Below are positions 33,956 through 46,200 of a DNA stretch of 64,000 bases, one piece after another (position 1 is the first letter of the stretch; each line of letters starts with the position of its first letter). The notes beneath the pieces were generated by a model. That model was given only the letters and a program-made list of their open reading frames with translations, searched no databases and was not told where the DNA came from. The stretch spans positions 248,001 to 312,000 of the forward strand of contig WACJ01000218.1 of the NCBI GenBank assembly GCA_008973525.1, in the 5' to 3' direction. The position numbers and the translations under genes are program-made. The stretch comes from Stenopsyche tienmushanensis. Its lineage: Eukaryota > Arthropoda > Insecta > Trichoptera > Stenopsychidae.

Positions 33956-35304
33956 GAAATTCTTCAATGGTTTTATATTTTGTATTTAATTAAATTTGTA
34001 TATTATAAATAGTTTACTACTCCTTTGGCCTGAACCGATCTAGATCAAGAAATTCGGTCCCGCGCCATATTCGATAAGGATAGGCGAGAAATCAAATTGA
34101 TCTTTCTCACGGTTCCTTTGTAGGATAACTGGTTTACAGTTGAAAAAAAAAAATATTTCGAAGCAAGCGGTAAACAAGGAAGTTAATTACGGACTGACAG
34201 TTAAAGGACCTTTGGAAATTGTAGATCGTTAAAGATGTCCAAATGGGACCCTTAACTGCTTCAGTTCGTATCTCGAGGCACTGCGGCTTCTATGATCTCC
34301 TCGTCGAGCTCCACATTTAAAGGTCTTTATGTTATAAGACTCCGCAATTATTATTCATCACCGGATGAAAATGAAATCAAACTGGTCGATGCTTTATTAT
34401 CCATGCTATTATGATGATCCTTTTACTGTCGAACGCGTCCGAACTAATGCTAGATCGCAGTACCGAATAATCAGCAGAATGAGCTTAACATGATCGAACG
34501 TAAATATTAATTGCATTTTTTTTGTTACAGGTAATTATCCACTGGAATCTGAATCGCTTAGACGCTGGTAATTATAAAATTACGTTGATTTAACTCATTG
34601 CAGACCGCGGAGTGGTAATAAACAGTGGTTGAAGCATGTCGAGTAATTGAGCTTACAACTCCTCGATTGATAAGTTTATATTAACGCCCCCTCATTCACT
34701 CGAGTATTTAATGAAATTTTTTAAGTGTTTTTGAAATAAGCAATACTTCTGGATATAAATTCTGGAACGGACACATTGGAGCATTATTATAATTAGAATA
34801 AAAATTCCAACCACTATAATTAGAACCAGACTCCATTGAGAGAATCCGATGAAAGTGATGAAAGTAATCGACCGGTTTTATCCGCTTGATGATTTGATAC
34901 ATCCAAAGCAACTCAATTAAATCGGAATTTTATATGGATTTATAAGATTGAACGGCGATGTCGTCTGTCGGCCGGGAAAACTAAACGCTCTCATGGGAAT
35001 CGATCGAATTCATTAGACATTAAGTCGAAACAATGATACATTTGTGGTTAACCATTTTGAGAAATATCGTTTAAATGTAGGCGTAAATCTGTTTCGCGAC
35101 ATGCAATCTTCGATTGCAATTGCAAGAAAATGCGTACCGTTGAGAATGTTGCACAAATTCAAATTGCATAAAAACATCAAAGCTTTGGCTAAATAATAAA
35201 AAAATCTCACAAATGTAAATTGGAGATTCACTAGTAAAAAAACTTCAAATTTGTAATTTTATATTAAGACCTCGAAATCGCTTATAAGTTATTAAATATA
35301 CGAA
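33956..35304. other. Repeat-poor unique sequence
   Basis: Moderately GC-rich between 34040 and 34460. Minus-strand frames at 34708-34911 and 35013-35231 show no motifs. No gene supported. Confidence 0.45.
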
Positions 35305-35306
35305 TA

Positions 35307-35418
35307 CATCTCTCAATAAGTTCGTTTAATTTTTTTGGCCGAAATGGCGTAAAAAAGACCCCAAATGAAGAAGAAAAAGTTTAAAGGGGAAAAAATCCTA
35401 CGAACTTATTGAGTGATG
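35307..35418. mobile_element. 112-bp Tc1/mariner-like MITE
   Basis: The ends CATCTCTCAATAAGTTCG (35307) and, read inward from 35418, CATCACTCAATAAGTTCG differ at one base. TA lies on the left and TT on the right. The interior is A-rich with no coding. ACTCAATAAGTTCG-type ends occur in Tc1/mariner elements of insects. Confidence 0.65.
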
Positions 35419-37929
35419 TTTTTAAGGGACATTGGAAGGTTTTAATATCGGAAAGAACTAATATTTAAGAATACTATCTATAATTTTCAATTCGATATAA
35501 ATGAAATTCGCAAAGTTATAGGCCGACGACGAGAAGCTGCGATGCGCTTTAAACGCATTTTTCTCGAAACTACTTTTTCAAAGCTCACGGAAGTGCTCCC
35601 ACACGCCCTAGACGAGAATTCTGCATGAAATTTGGCAGACACCTGTACAATGAACGTCTTCATCGTTTGACCTATAATTATCTAAAAATATTCAAAAGTT
35701 TATATTTAATGAACAAAAAACTACGAAAAATGTTTGTAAAAACACACATTTTTCTTCGATTGCTCACTTTTTTTTTTATTTTCCAATATTTTTTGTTAAT
35801 TATATTCTAAGCTATACACAATATTATAGAGAGTAAAATTATGTTTAATTTTTAGGACTTAGGACTTCCGTGATGAAGAATCTCATCGCTCGCGCATCGA
35901 CATACGTAACCCCCTACTCCCATTACCATATTTTGTCAAACGTTAAAAAATATTTTTATATTCAATAAAGATCAGTCAACACATAAAATATCAACATTCT
36001 ATACTTAATACTTTTCGCATAAAAAAATGATCATTTTTAGGCCTAACAAGGCAGAAACGTCCCTTACACGTCTCGTTACATAATTTTAAATCTCTTATTA
36101 AGCGCGAATTCTATACTTCGATGGAAGCTTCGGCAGCAAAAAAATTGCTTCGCTTATTATTTGTCATCGTATCCATATTCTGAAGCATTCGAATGTAATT
36201 GATGGTATGAATTGAGCAAATAATATCCATGTAAAACAAATTATGCCTGACAAACATGGCATTGCATTAAAGAGCTATCTATTTTAACACATCCCACGCG
36301 GATCCTCGTGAAATTACGCAGCGCTCGGAGAGGGTCGAAAATGACCCCGGCAATATTCTATATTCGATTGGTGTTTCATAAATCGTTGAATGATTTTTTA
36401 ATCTGCGTTTATCTAACGGCTGAAGAATATTTTTTGATTTTAATAATCGCCCGGGATCTGCGTTATTTCAAATGGGATCAAAGCGATTTTTCACCGGGAA
36501 ATCCTGTATGCTTATTCGATGATTAGGATGCTTATTTGTTTTTGCATTAAGGCGCGTTCAATAAATTTAAAAAAAATAGCTGCGGGTCGATGATGACCCC
36601 TGTTTGGTATGGCATGGTTGAATATATTTTTCCTATGAATTGTACTATAATTATTTGGTGTTGTTAAAATATCAGTTGAAGATGCGATGGTTTTGAGAGC
36701 TACGTCTGTATATTTCGAGATCGTTCCCAGGCTCACGTGTACTCATCTTGTTTGTTTACTCGAAACACCATAAATGTGTACTCAAGAAACTGGCGTAGGT
36801 ACTCTTACGCATCAGGTGATGGAACTATTTCCAAGAAACTTATTGATCACGGACATCATTTGTATACGCTTCGTCATATTGGCTTACGATCTGTTATATA
36901 TTCGGAATTGTATCGATTGAATAGAAGCGCGTGGGTTCCAGGACGCTTATGACTTCATAGGGTTGACGACGTAAGTCTTCTAAAATCTGAACGCATTAGC
37001 GTCGATGGCGTTTCTTTTGTCCGATGTGGGAGGAGTTGAGCTATTTGCCAATTCTATATGGTGCAATTTGTAAAGCGTGGATTCTAAAAGCAGATTAATG
37101 ATGGACAACAAAAGAAATGCTAAGATAAATAGCATCTTTGGATATCTCGCAGTCGGAAGTTGAAAAGGATGCTATTAGACAATACGTCGAATTGTATGCT
37201 GTTACTGGTTCGGCTTATTTGCGTTCCAAAATCAACATTCTGTCACTAACGTTGATACATTACAGTTTTCCTGTTGCGATATTTCTTGGAATTTCCAAAA
37301 AGGAATTATTAAATATTTTACATGATATACAATATTTGTTTTTGTGGTGAAAGGATAAGTTACACAATGCAGCTTATTGTATACTTTAACTGTTATTCTA
37401 AATGTTCGCAAACAGGAAGACGGTCACGTAATATTTATTTAATGTATACGAAATTGTTTAAATTATTATCGAATTTGCTGATTTATAACAATTTTGAAAC
37501 AGCTATAATTTTTTTCAATTTCAATATCTATTTAAATTGCATCCCAATTTTCAATATGAATCAAGGGTCGTTGATGTTGGTTGTTTCCTAGATTCGATCC
37601 AAACTTAGCCAGATTGTCTGAATCTGGAAAATAAATAGTGAAACATAGACGAATAGGGCAATATATACCTTTGTTTATCGAAATATTATATTTTGTTAAT
37701 TTGATCTATTTATTTTTGTATTATATTAGGAGTTCGGTCCATTTTCAAAAGATAGCTCTGGTTATTATGAACGTTTCATAGTGTCAGCTGATTTCGGTGG
37801 TTTTAAAGAGGTTAGACATCTGTCAATAATATTCAGTTTATAATCCTTGTTTTTACTGTGTTAAACGTGTCAGATTTTGTATTAACTGAGGGGTAGTTGC
37901 GGGAGGTTTTAGTTTTCTGCTTTGATTGG
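35419..37929. other. Unique sequence, no recognised gene
   Basis: Contains two copies of GGGTCGAAAATGACCCC-type palindromes (36330 and GGGTCGATGATGACCCC at 36577), both near GCAGC/AGCTGC, which may be ends of an unrecognised element. Frames at 36308-36526, 36737-36952 and 37138-37591 have no motifs. Confidence 0.4.
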
Positions 37930-38920
37930 AAGAAAAGTGTAGCTAAAGCACATTGAATGTTTGTGGAAATTTACGGTGACAATATTCCATCTGATAAATC
38001 ATGTAGGGAAAGGTTTCGACGTTTCAAGAATTTGTGATTTCAGCGCTGAAAACAAGCCTCGCTCTAGACAGCCAAAAAAATCGAAGACAACAAATTGGAG
38101 GCATTTCTCGATGAAGATCCGAGTCAAATGCAAGATAAGTTTGCAGAATCATTAGGAGTGACTCAACAAGCAATTTGTATACGATTGAAATTCATGAAAA
38201 CTATTCAAAAGCAAGGCAATTAGATACCTCATGAACTGAAAGCGAGAGACGTTGAAAGTTTTTGTTGTTGATTCAAAGGCAACAAAGAAAAGGGTTTTTA
38301 AATCAGATTGCAACTGGGGATGAGAAATAGTTAAAGTTAGAGTAATAGAAAATATACTACGTCAGGCTCAGTCAATCGTGACTTGGATTGCCTCAAAAGG
38401 CAAGACATTTTTTCGAGATGGAATTCAAAAATTGCTCGAGAAAGAGTGGTAACTAGGAAGTCTGGACGCTTGGAAACAGTGGCATAACTACTAATTGGCG
38501 AGCTTAGGCAACTCTTAGGAGCATTAACTGTCTAACCTAAAGTACATATGTTTTTCAAATTGTTATATTAACCTTTCCCTACCGGTGATGTATTTACTAC
38601 ACCTCGATTCTCATAATGGGAATATCGATATGAAATATAATTGATATGGGGTTCAGAATTTTTGTATTCCTCCGTAATATAATTATGAATCACATAAAAG
38701 TATTAGAGTTTATAAGTATTCATGTGTAGCGACGGAAATAAATAATTTGTCGGGAAATTGGGAATTTTGCGAGTTTTAGTCCGTGTCTCAGCAGAAAGGA
38801 ATTTTATCAGTCACATTGAAGAATTGAAATTGAAAATTTCTAATGCAATCCCGGGATGGAAATTTTGGCTCGGGATTCGATTCCCTAGTAGTGACCAGCG
38901 ATGGATAATACTTCGATTAA
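37930..38920 (+). pseudogene. Mariner transposase, internally deleted, split by hAT copy 8
   Basis: N-terminal part: SVAKAH, stop, MFVEIYGDNIPSDKSCRERF, then in shifting frames DFSAENKPRSRQPKK, DEDPSQMQDKFAESLGVTQQ (helix-turn-helix), IQKQGN-stop-IPHELKARDVES (the WVPxELK linker with its Trp changed to stop) and IQRQQRKGFLNQIATGDEK-stop, where the Trp of TGDEKW has become TAG. The catalytic middle is deleted. The C-terminal part follows: VTWIASKGKTFFRDGIQKLL. It is cut at EKEW by hAT copy 8 and resumes after it (38894) as TSDG-stop-YFD-stop, the normal mariner end. TIRs were not found. Confidence 0.85.
38454..38887 (+). mobile_element. hAT-family copy 8 with target duplication inside mariner
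   Basis: It starts TAGGAAGTCTGGACGC and ends GGGATTCGATTCCCTA. Flanking 8-mers GTGGTAAC (38446-38453) and GTAGTGAC (38888-38895) agree at 6 of 8 positions. The mariner reading frame resumes right after the second one, which confirms the boundaries. The left subterminal palindromes are deleted so that the left TAGGA joins the GTCTGGACGCTTGG core. It is internally deleted and lacks any transposase domain. Confidence 0.88.
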
Positions 38921-39849
38921 TCTGTTCATTCATTTTGTTCTGATAAAATGCCCTTTAGACCGCAAAAAACGAACCGGACTAATTTGCACTCCCAATACAA
39001 AGTATTGATATTGCGGTTCAGTTCTTATGCTCCTAATATAATGGTGTAAATTTAATTTGTGGTTAAAAAATTTATTATGCTAATACATTTGGGATATCAG
39101 AAGTATTCATATTTCCCATCAATTATCTGGAAGCTTTTAGTTTCAAATTTAAAAAATATATAAATACCGAAGTTATTAATAAAGTAAAGGGGGCAGTATT
39201 TAAATAACTTGCTTGCAATTATAATTTTAAAATAATGGCATTCATCACTCCCTTATATATTCTGCATTATTTAAATTTCAATTTGCCTAATATCCATTTT
39301 ATTATTCTGTATTGTGTTTCTAGGTTATTTAACTAAAATAGTACGTTTTAATTGAATTATATTGTTCGTAGTAGATATGTATTAAATTTTTTCAATGGAA
39401 AATCCTTATTTTTTTCTCAAATTGAAGAGTCCTAATCATGAATTCTGGCCATGAATCTAACCACTCATGCTTTAAGAGCTTCAATTAGCATTACAAGAAA
39501 TATCACATTAATCGACAACTCTAAATTATTATATTTAGTATGCTTAGCGATCATACTTTCGAAATTTGATGTTATTGCCGAAACTCGTTTGTGTGTTGCT
39601 AAAATTCTGCACATTTTAGCCGCGGATGTGTTTTTTCCACTCTGCGGTTTTTCAATTGTTTTATTCCATAAACAATCAGTTTATCAAAGTCAAATGCAAT
39701 TTGTCTACTGTATTAATAATTTTATTTCTGTACAAAAAACACACAGCATGATATTTATCCTTAACACATTTTAACATACATACAAGCTATGTAAATAGAT
39801 GCGTATCGAAGGTGCACACATGGCTTTGAATTATTTACATTTGAGGTAG
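38921..39849. other. AT-rich unique sequence
   Basis: The 107-codon plus frame at 39451-39774 has no motif that I recognise. Confidence 0.4.
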
Positions 39850-39935
39850 CTTTACGTACCTGTGGATGTTCCAGTGGTTGTCGATCGATGACTTAATTGC
39901 CTGGGGTTCGAATCCACACATGGCGAGTGTGTTAA
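39850..39935 (+). repeat. tRNA-like sequence with Pol III A and B boxes (possible SINE head)
   Basis: TGTTCCAGTGGTTG (from about 39868) fits the A box and GGTTCGAATCC (39905-39915) is a perfect B box at the spacing of a tRNA. A cloverleaf does not close: the acceptor stem is broken and the T stem has a mismatch, so it is not a functional tRNA gene. It may be the head of a tRNA-derived SINE; a K-type tail lies about 300 bp downstream (40205-40440), but I cannot show that they form one unit. Confidence 0.4.
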
Positions 39936-40204
39936 GCGATCACATTTTAAAATGAGTCTATGTTATACTAATGTTATTTGAAAACAACGCTCACCCAGCG
40001 CGCCACCTAGACGAACGTATCGAAGAACAGTATTATCGATTTGAATTTTGTGTTAACCCATTTTGAGACGATCAATCGAATATATTAATTAATACTTTTG
40101 ATATCTAAAATGTGCTGATATGAGTATGAAAATTAACCAACTACATTCGGTATATATATAGATATAGATGATAAAATCTCCAGATAAAGTGTTAATTTAA
40201 GATG

Positions 40205-40440
40205 TCTTAGCTTTTATTTGATACTAGCGAATATCCGGTATACGTTGTAATGCCTTAAGCGAATAAGAATTATTTGAAAAGAAACTCATCTCTAAGATCG
40301 ACTTAACCACCGTATTGCGCCCGCATCTTTTCTTTCCCCGTCCTCGCAGCCCAAACTTTATTTCACCAGACCAATATGCGCCAATATGGTGCATCCATAC
40401 AATATTTTTACAGTGCCTATATTACTAATGATGAAGGTGT
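40205..40440 (+). repeat. Retrotransposon-tail/SINE-like repeat K, copy 3 (partial)
   Basis: GATACTAGCGAATATCCGGT and, after unrelated sequence, TTTCACCAGACCAATATGCG and GGTGCATCCATACAATATTT match 21195-21300. The tail part of the repeat is missing. Confidence 0.55.
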
Positions 40441-42490
40441 TGCACCCTGCACGATTTTTCACATCTCATTGAATAAATACTTTAATACGAAGAAATAATT
40501 TCTATAGACATTTCAGATTCCGGGTTCAGATAATCAGATTAATCTTGAGTCGAGACGATCAGTTAGAAATATTGATACTTTCGAATCAATAAATTTTTCC
40601 ACAATTTAGATTTAGACTAGAACTCTTATAATAATGAGTCCGTGAACTGATCTGCTAAACAAATACTTTTTCGATATTCAAATACACGCAAAATCTCGTT
40701 GAAGTTTTTATCTTATGGAATGTTTATGTAAGAAGAACGCTCAATCTTGTTGCTTTTTATGCTATTTCTTGCGACTCGGAGTTTTGTGGTAAATTTTTCC
40801 TCAAGTATCACCTGATTTTTTTTTGTCAACCTGCATTCTTCCCTCAATTGCCTTGCCGTTCGAGAGCATCTCTTCCGAGAATTTAACACCTATCAATCGC
40901 TCGATAATTGGGCAATTATCAATGCCCGGATCAAACGTCGCTCATTTCCTATGGATCGCCTTGAAATCGCAGCATCAGCATTAAGCTCGATTCGTCACGA
41001 TGATTGACAATAGGTGTGCCACTATAATTGCCTAATTGGCGCTCACGAAGAACATCTGCATTTTCTTACATGAGGGCTGTTGACGATGAGCAAATCGCTG
41101 ACGTCTGATCGGAGGTGACATGAGTAATAATTGCCGCGAGGATTGACAGCAGTCGTGTTTCGAGATCATGATTCCGATCTCGTTTTGTGCGCCGAACCGA
41201 ACGGGTTTTATTCAAGGCGATCGGAACAATTTTTTTTTAATCCATGGCATTTAACGATTGGAAAGCGCTGGACAATCAGGCGCCGGCATATCCTTAAATG
41301 GCGAGCTTTTTTCTTCTTGAAAAAAAAAAGAGCTTTTTGTATTTGTCGCTCTTTAAACATCATATTTTTATTTGTTTTGCTATGAGAATATTTACTGCAA
41401 TGCACGAGCGCATTAAACACCGAGGGCGATTCAAATATGCAATGTGTATTTTTAAATAAATATATTTTGACATTTATGCTCATTCAATTCCATACATCTT
41501 CAGAGCATAATTTTATTTCTAAAAGCCGTCACATAGAATCGTTTCTAGTGATAAATATGCCACTTTTTCATGCAAGAATATGACCGTTATATTAGCATAA
41601 ATCTTAAATGAATTATTCTCGCTTTTTTTCGTGTAAATGAAAATTGAACTATTAATCATTTTGGATATACTTCTGGATACAACGACAGATGTTTGCTACG
41701 TTCAGCAAAGAATGATGTATGTTTATGTGGAATACTTTCATTCATCACATTTCTAACGACCATAATTTCTAATATATTAATTTTTTTCTCGTACGATTGA
41801 GGAAAAACGCCTACAGTTTTCAATTAAAAAATTGTGGTTGTTATGTCATATTTTTGCTACAGCAGTGTTGAATTCAAGTTACCAGGAAGTGTTGACCACA
41901 TTTTCAAAAAAACACAAGAGCTTAGAAAAACTATCGCAAATTGGTGGAAAATGAAATAAAAGTCGATCATTTTTTATTTAATTAAAAAATGCGATTTAAA
42001 TCTTAAACATCAACAATGCAATAATTCTCATCAATAATTTAATCACTGGGTCATAATAATTTTTAGTTTTCAATTTAGTTTCAATGAATGTATGGATAAA
42101 CCAAGAATGATTAGACGTATTAGTAGAACCCAAAATGGTTTTCGTTTTATTGCATGACCGTTTTTGGGGATTAGTTACACGGCTGCTGCATTTTCAAGTT
42201 GTTTTGTGCTCTTTCTGTGACTATACTCATCAAGAAAAAAATATAATTTTTAAAATTCAAATTTAACAACTGCATATTGTAAGTGTTCGCAAATGTTTCA
42301 GAAATTTCGATCTGAAATTTGATGAATTGCCCTGGAAGTAGAAGACTGCGTAAAGTGGATGCCGCCACACTGACTACTGAGATCTACTGTGTCACTAAAA
42401 TACTGTATCACTCATTTTGAAACATTTAAACTTTGACAAACAATAAATGCAATATTTTATTATGAATAATTTACCGTTTAGCGGCGGAAA
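40441..42490. other. Unique sequence, no recognised gene
   Basis: GC-richer at 40850-41300. Frames at 41131-41385 (plus) and 41208-41483 (minus) overlap and lack motifs. CGAGGGCGATTCAAATATG at 41420 resembles the end of the element at 517 but has no partner. Confidence 0.4.
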
Positions 42491-42494
42491 TAAA

Positions 42495-42830
42495 AAAAAA
42501 CGTTTCTCTCTCGTGCATCGAAGACAAAGTGTTTTTACAGCATGATAATGTTCATACGGCGAAAATAACGCGCGAAAAAAAACACGAATTTGGATGGAAG
42601 ACAATTCGACATCCCCCTTATTCTCCAGACATCGCTCCGTTGGATCTTTTTACATCTATGCAGCATTATTTGGATGGAAAAAATTACCAAACAAACGATA
42701 AGGTCAAAAAAGTACTTTAAGAATATTTTCGTTCAAAGCCCGTGATGTTTTTTGATAGAGGTATTAAAATATTATCAGATAGATGAAGAGAGGTTATATC
42801 TAACGATGGAAATAACATTTTGATGGAAAT
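42495..42830 (+). pseudogene. Mariner transposase C-terminal fragment, separate lineage
   Basis: The frame from 42529 reads MFLQHDNVHTAKITREKKHE, then WKTIRHPPYSPDIAPLDLF: the second catalytic aspartate in QHDN and the third in SPDIAPLD. Two residues of the usual HDNARPH are missing, so the spacing is 32 instead of 34. A stop at 42718 is followed in the same frame by EYFRSKPVMFFDRGIKILSD, a stop, then REVISNDGNNI, matching the mariner C-terminus (SKxxxFFxxGIxKLxxRW, NDGNY). The start of the gene and both inverted ends are missing. Confidence 0.82.
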
Positions 42831-43288
42831 AACAAAGATGCATCGTGCATTGAAAAAATAATAATTTGTAGTTTTGACATTGATTAATATAATCAAATAT
42901 TAACATTATATTATCTCACGTTTGTATCTCAGACTTATGGTCATATTATAGTGGTGATTATATAATTTACTAAACATTTGTCATACAATTTCCAAAAAAA
43001 CAGAGACATATGTCACTTCTACAATTGAATATTTGAGGATGCTGTGATTTCATCATGCGTTTATTTGCAGGCAGTCATCTTTTTAAATTCCACTCATTTC
43101 GAACACACCACAGTGATCATCAAAAGCTTTCCTATGTTGAATTATTGGCTTACATTATTCGAGTGTTTGTTCGTATCGATGTTCGGTGACACGCGTTCCA
43201 GATAGCAAATAAGCAATTTGCACACATGTATTAGATATCGAGATCTTCAAACATCATTTTATGACCCATAGCCGATGCACAATCAGCG
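42831..43288. other. Unique AT-rich sequence
   Basis: Nothing recognised. Confidence 0.4.
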
Positions 43289-43981
43289 ATGACGTTTTAG
43301 ATGCTCATGAATCCCGGGATTAGTAAACGTAGTCCCGAAAAATTCGGGATTGAAATTTTTATCTAACAGAAATCGTACACCTCACCAGCGCATCGAAGGC
43401 TACTGAATCGAGACATTTCCGCCGAAATCTGGACGCTTGGAAACAGTGGCGTAATTACTAATTGGCGAACTTAAGTGACGACTAGAGGCAGTAACTGTTT
43501 AATCTATGTATACATATATATATATATATATTACATATGTGTTTTTCAAATTGTTATATTAAGCTTTCCCTACCGGTGATGTATTTACTACACATCGATT
43601 CTAATAATGGGAATATCGATATGAAATATACTAGATACGGGGCTCAGAATTTTTGTATTCCTCCATAATATAATTACGAATCACATCAAAGTATTATAGT
43701 ATATAAGTATTCATTTGCAGCGACGGAAATAAATAATTTGTTGGGAAATCGGGAATTTTGCAAGTTTTAGTCCGTGTCTCAGTAGAAATGTATTTTATCA
43801 GTCACATTGATAGTGTTATACGAAAACGGGGTTACTTCGGGTGAAGTAACCCCGTTTTCATAATGTTACTTCGGGCATATTTTCAAAATAATATTTGAGT
43901 TTTTTAGTGTTTTATTTATCTATTTTTGAATTGTATTTTTATTTTTTATATTAAACAAATGGACTATTGAATATCCCGGTC
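43289..43981 (+). mobile_element. hAT-family copy 9
   Basis: It begins in the left subterminal zone (TGCTCATGAATCCCGGGATT) and passes the conserved core. It reaches the deletion junction at 43820-43860, continues in the AT-rich right part, and ends near ATGGACTATTGAATATCCCGG. Both extreme termini are missing. A TA dinucleotide run lies at 43513-43531. Confidence 0.86.
43822..43859. repeat. 17-bp perfect hairpin at a hAT deletion junction
   Basis: The arms GAAAACGGGGTTACTTC (43822-43838) and GAAGTAACCCCGTTTTC (43843-43859) are perfectly complementary with a 4-base loop. In related copies the sequence runs directly from ACGAAAA-GGGG into a TTACTTCGGGCAT block, so this copy has an extra inverted duplication at that join. 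Confidence 0.85.
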
Positions 43982-45409
43982 GATTAACCGTTTCGGTGCG
44001 AGGGCTTTTTCTGCGCTCGCGGGTTGACAAAATTTGAAATTAGAGCATTTTACTGTCCAAAGCGCCTTTTCTCATAATAAACACACCTTAAAATAAATTT
44101 ACGACTTTCACGAGTGCCGAGTCGATGGTCGCCCATGGCGTAGGTCTTCGCGCGACGAAGCCACCTTCACGGTGAACTGTTAAAATGCAGATTTTAGCGT
44201 CTTATCGGCGAGAAACGCTCGTAAAAAGTGGCGATATCGTTTTGCATACCAGAAATTCTGCTCCTTGTATGAACCACTTGTCTCGGCTCTATGACAACCC
44301 GACTAATTAATCATTTTTGTTTGAGATATTCTCGCATTTAGTAATCGTATGCCTAACGTAATTACCCATTGATGATTTATTCCCGTCGTTAATGTGTTAT
44401 GGGCGCAATAAAACGGCTATTTACTAATCACACGCAGCATCAAAATATCATCTTACATTCCAGCCATATTTCCACGTGGATTGTGTGTTTTTATTTGTGT
44501 GATTTTGTTATGAGGCTTCGGTTAGAAATATTAATCCCATAAATGCAAAGGTACAAGGCAAGATGCGCGACGATTTCGTAAAACATCTACCTATAAGTCG
44601 TATGAAAAATTGTATTTATTTAAATATTTTTTGTCGAATTTGCATAAATCTACGCAGAAAGCGTGTTACCCAAGATACTTAAATTTGATGTCATATTACC
44701 AAATAAATATTATTTTTTCACGGAAATAAAATCATTTTCCGGTCATGCTTTGGATGTAAACTATATATTATGGTATTTATTATGCTTCTTATAAAAATCA
44801 AACAAATTCTAAATCTAGACCCATAAATTTTGACATTAGCCATAAATGTCTATTCCTTTGTGGTGATAGAGTCGAATGCGTTTTTATTGTGACAGCTCAT
44901 GGTGCACTCAATTCATGACCAATGGCAATTTATGAATCGTAAACATAACCGGCGGTTACCTTTGCTTTGGGTTTCGTTTATATTTCATAGCATGAATATA
45001 GCAATATCGTATGAAATTTATTATGAAAAATTGTTTATCCAATCCTATTTGGTGGCTGAGATTAATTAAAATACGCAGCGTACGACACGTTCATCATCAG
45101 ACTCAACGCTATATCTTGGTCAAGGGCCGCTATGTCAAACAAGAGTTTGAATTCATAAAACACAATTTTTTTGACATATAAATAGTGTTAAAATTTAGCG
45201 AATTGATGCCTTCATAGTCAAGAAAAAAAAGAGGTTTTCTTTCGGTAATTTATAAACAAATGTTTTTATAAATAAACAGAAATATATAACATCACTTCAA
45301 TGTCGGTTTTTTCTCTATATAAATCTCCGATTTTTGTGCGGCGTTTTGTGCCTCTATTAACGGACAACGCCATTTTGTAAGGGAATATATTTAAAATAAA
45401 AAAATTGTT
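43982..45409. other. Unique sequence, no recognised gene
   Basis: GC-richer at 43985-44290. No frame over 60 codons with a motif. Confidence 0.45.
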
Positions 45410-45945
45410 TCATAATTATAATACTCATTATTTATTAAGAAAAACGCTCATAATTAACCTGTATGGTAGTATGATCGCGTATTTGCGAGCGAATTCCAGT
45501 GATTCAGAAAGAGCACTCTTGTACGTTGAGCTTGAAGAGAGACAGAGATAGAGTTCGATAACTATGCATGGGAGACAGAGACGGAGAGCTTCCTGCGTAC
45601 ATCGCACGATTGTATAGATCGTTAACCCAAATTCATCGACTAATAATGATACGTGAATGATATAATGAATCGATTTCAAATGTATTATTTTTGTGTGTAC
45701 ACCTATCCCTCGATTTACGCGGTAGATACGTTCCGAGAGAAAACGTGTAAATTGAAACCGCGTAAATCGAGACTTGAAGTTCATAAAAAATCGGAAGATA
45801 GGTTCCAGAAAGTAAAAATCCGCGTAAATCGAGACTTCAATTTCATATAAATTAGGGGGATAGGTTCCAGAAAACCGCGTAAAACGAGTATAGATATTTA
45901 TAATATGTTTATAATTAAAAGCATAATTATATAATGATAATTTTA

Positions 45946-46185
45946 TTATTCCACCTTCTCACTGCTGTATTCTAATTCAAGCATTTTTTTCATTTTGGTT
46001 GGCTCGAAATCACTACTATCATCGGATTCAAATCCAACAGCAGGCTCTTCTTCTCGTCTTATTAAATAGTCCGTAACTAATTTTTGTGATGTGTTTTTTA
46101 AGTCTTTGTAAATTTCACTTCTATATATTTCACACGATTTAAGATCATTTAAGATCATCAACATGTGACGCGTGCCACAAAACAT
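45946..46185 (-). pseudogene. C-terminal remnant of a Tigger/pogo-type transposase (79 codons)
   Basis: The frame inside the 561-bp element reads, near its end, DYLIRREEEPAVGFESDDSS and ends MKKMLELEYSSEKVE. The acidic, Ser-rich tail after the catalytic domain is common in Tigger/pogo transposases. The frame opens with an AUG at 46183-46185 but has neither the DNA-binding nor the DDE region. I infer that it is the leftover 3' end of the parental gene; there is no diagnostic motif, so a chance frame is possible. Confidence 0.4.
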
Positions 46186-46200
46186 GATCGATTTCTATTA

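Noticed and set aside
39766..39960. TTAACACATTTT ... GTGTTAAG as another TTAA element
   Set aside because: Only four bases of the putative ends match in inverted orientation.
41410..41440. CGAGGGCGATTCAAATATG as the end of another mariner like the one at 517
   Set aside because: No matching inverted end or TA-bounded partner found within several kb; could be chance or a solo remnant.
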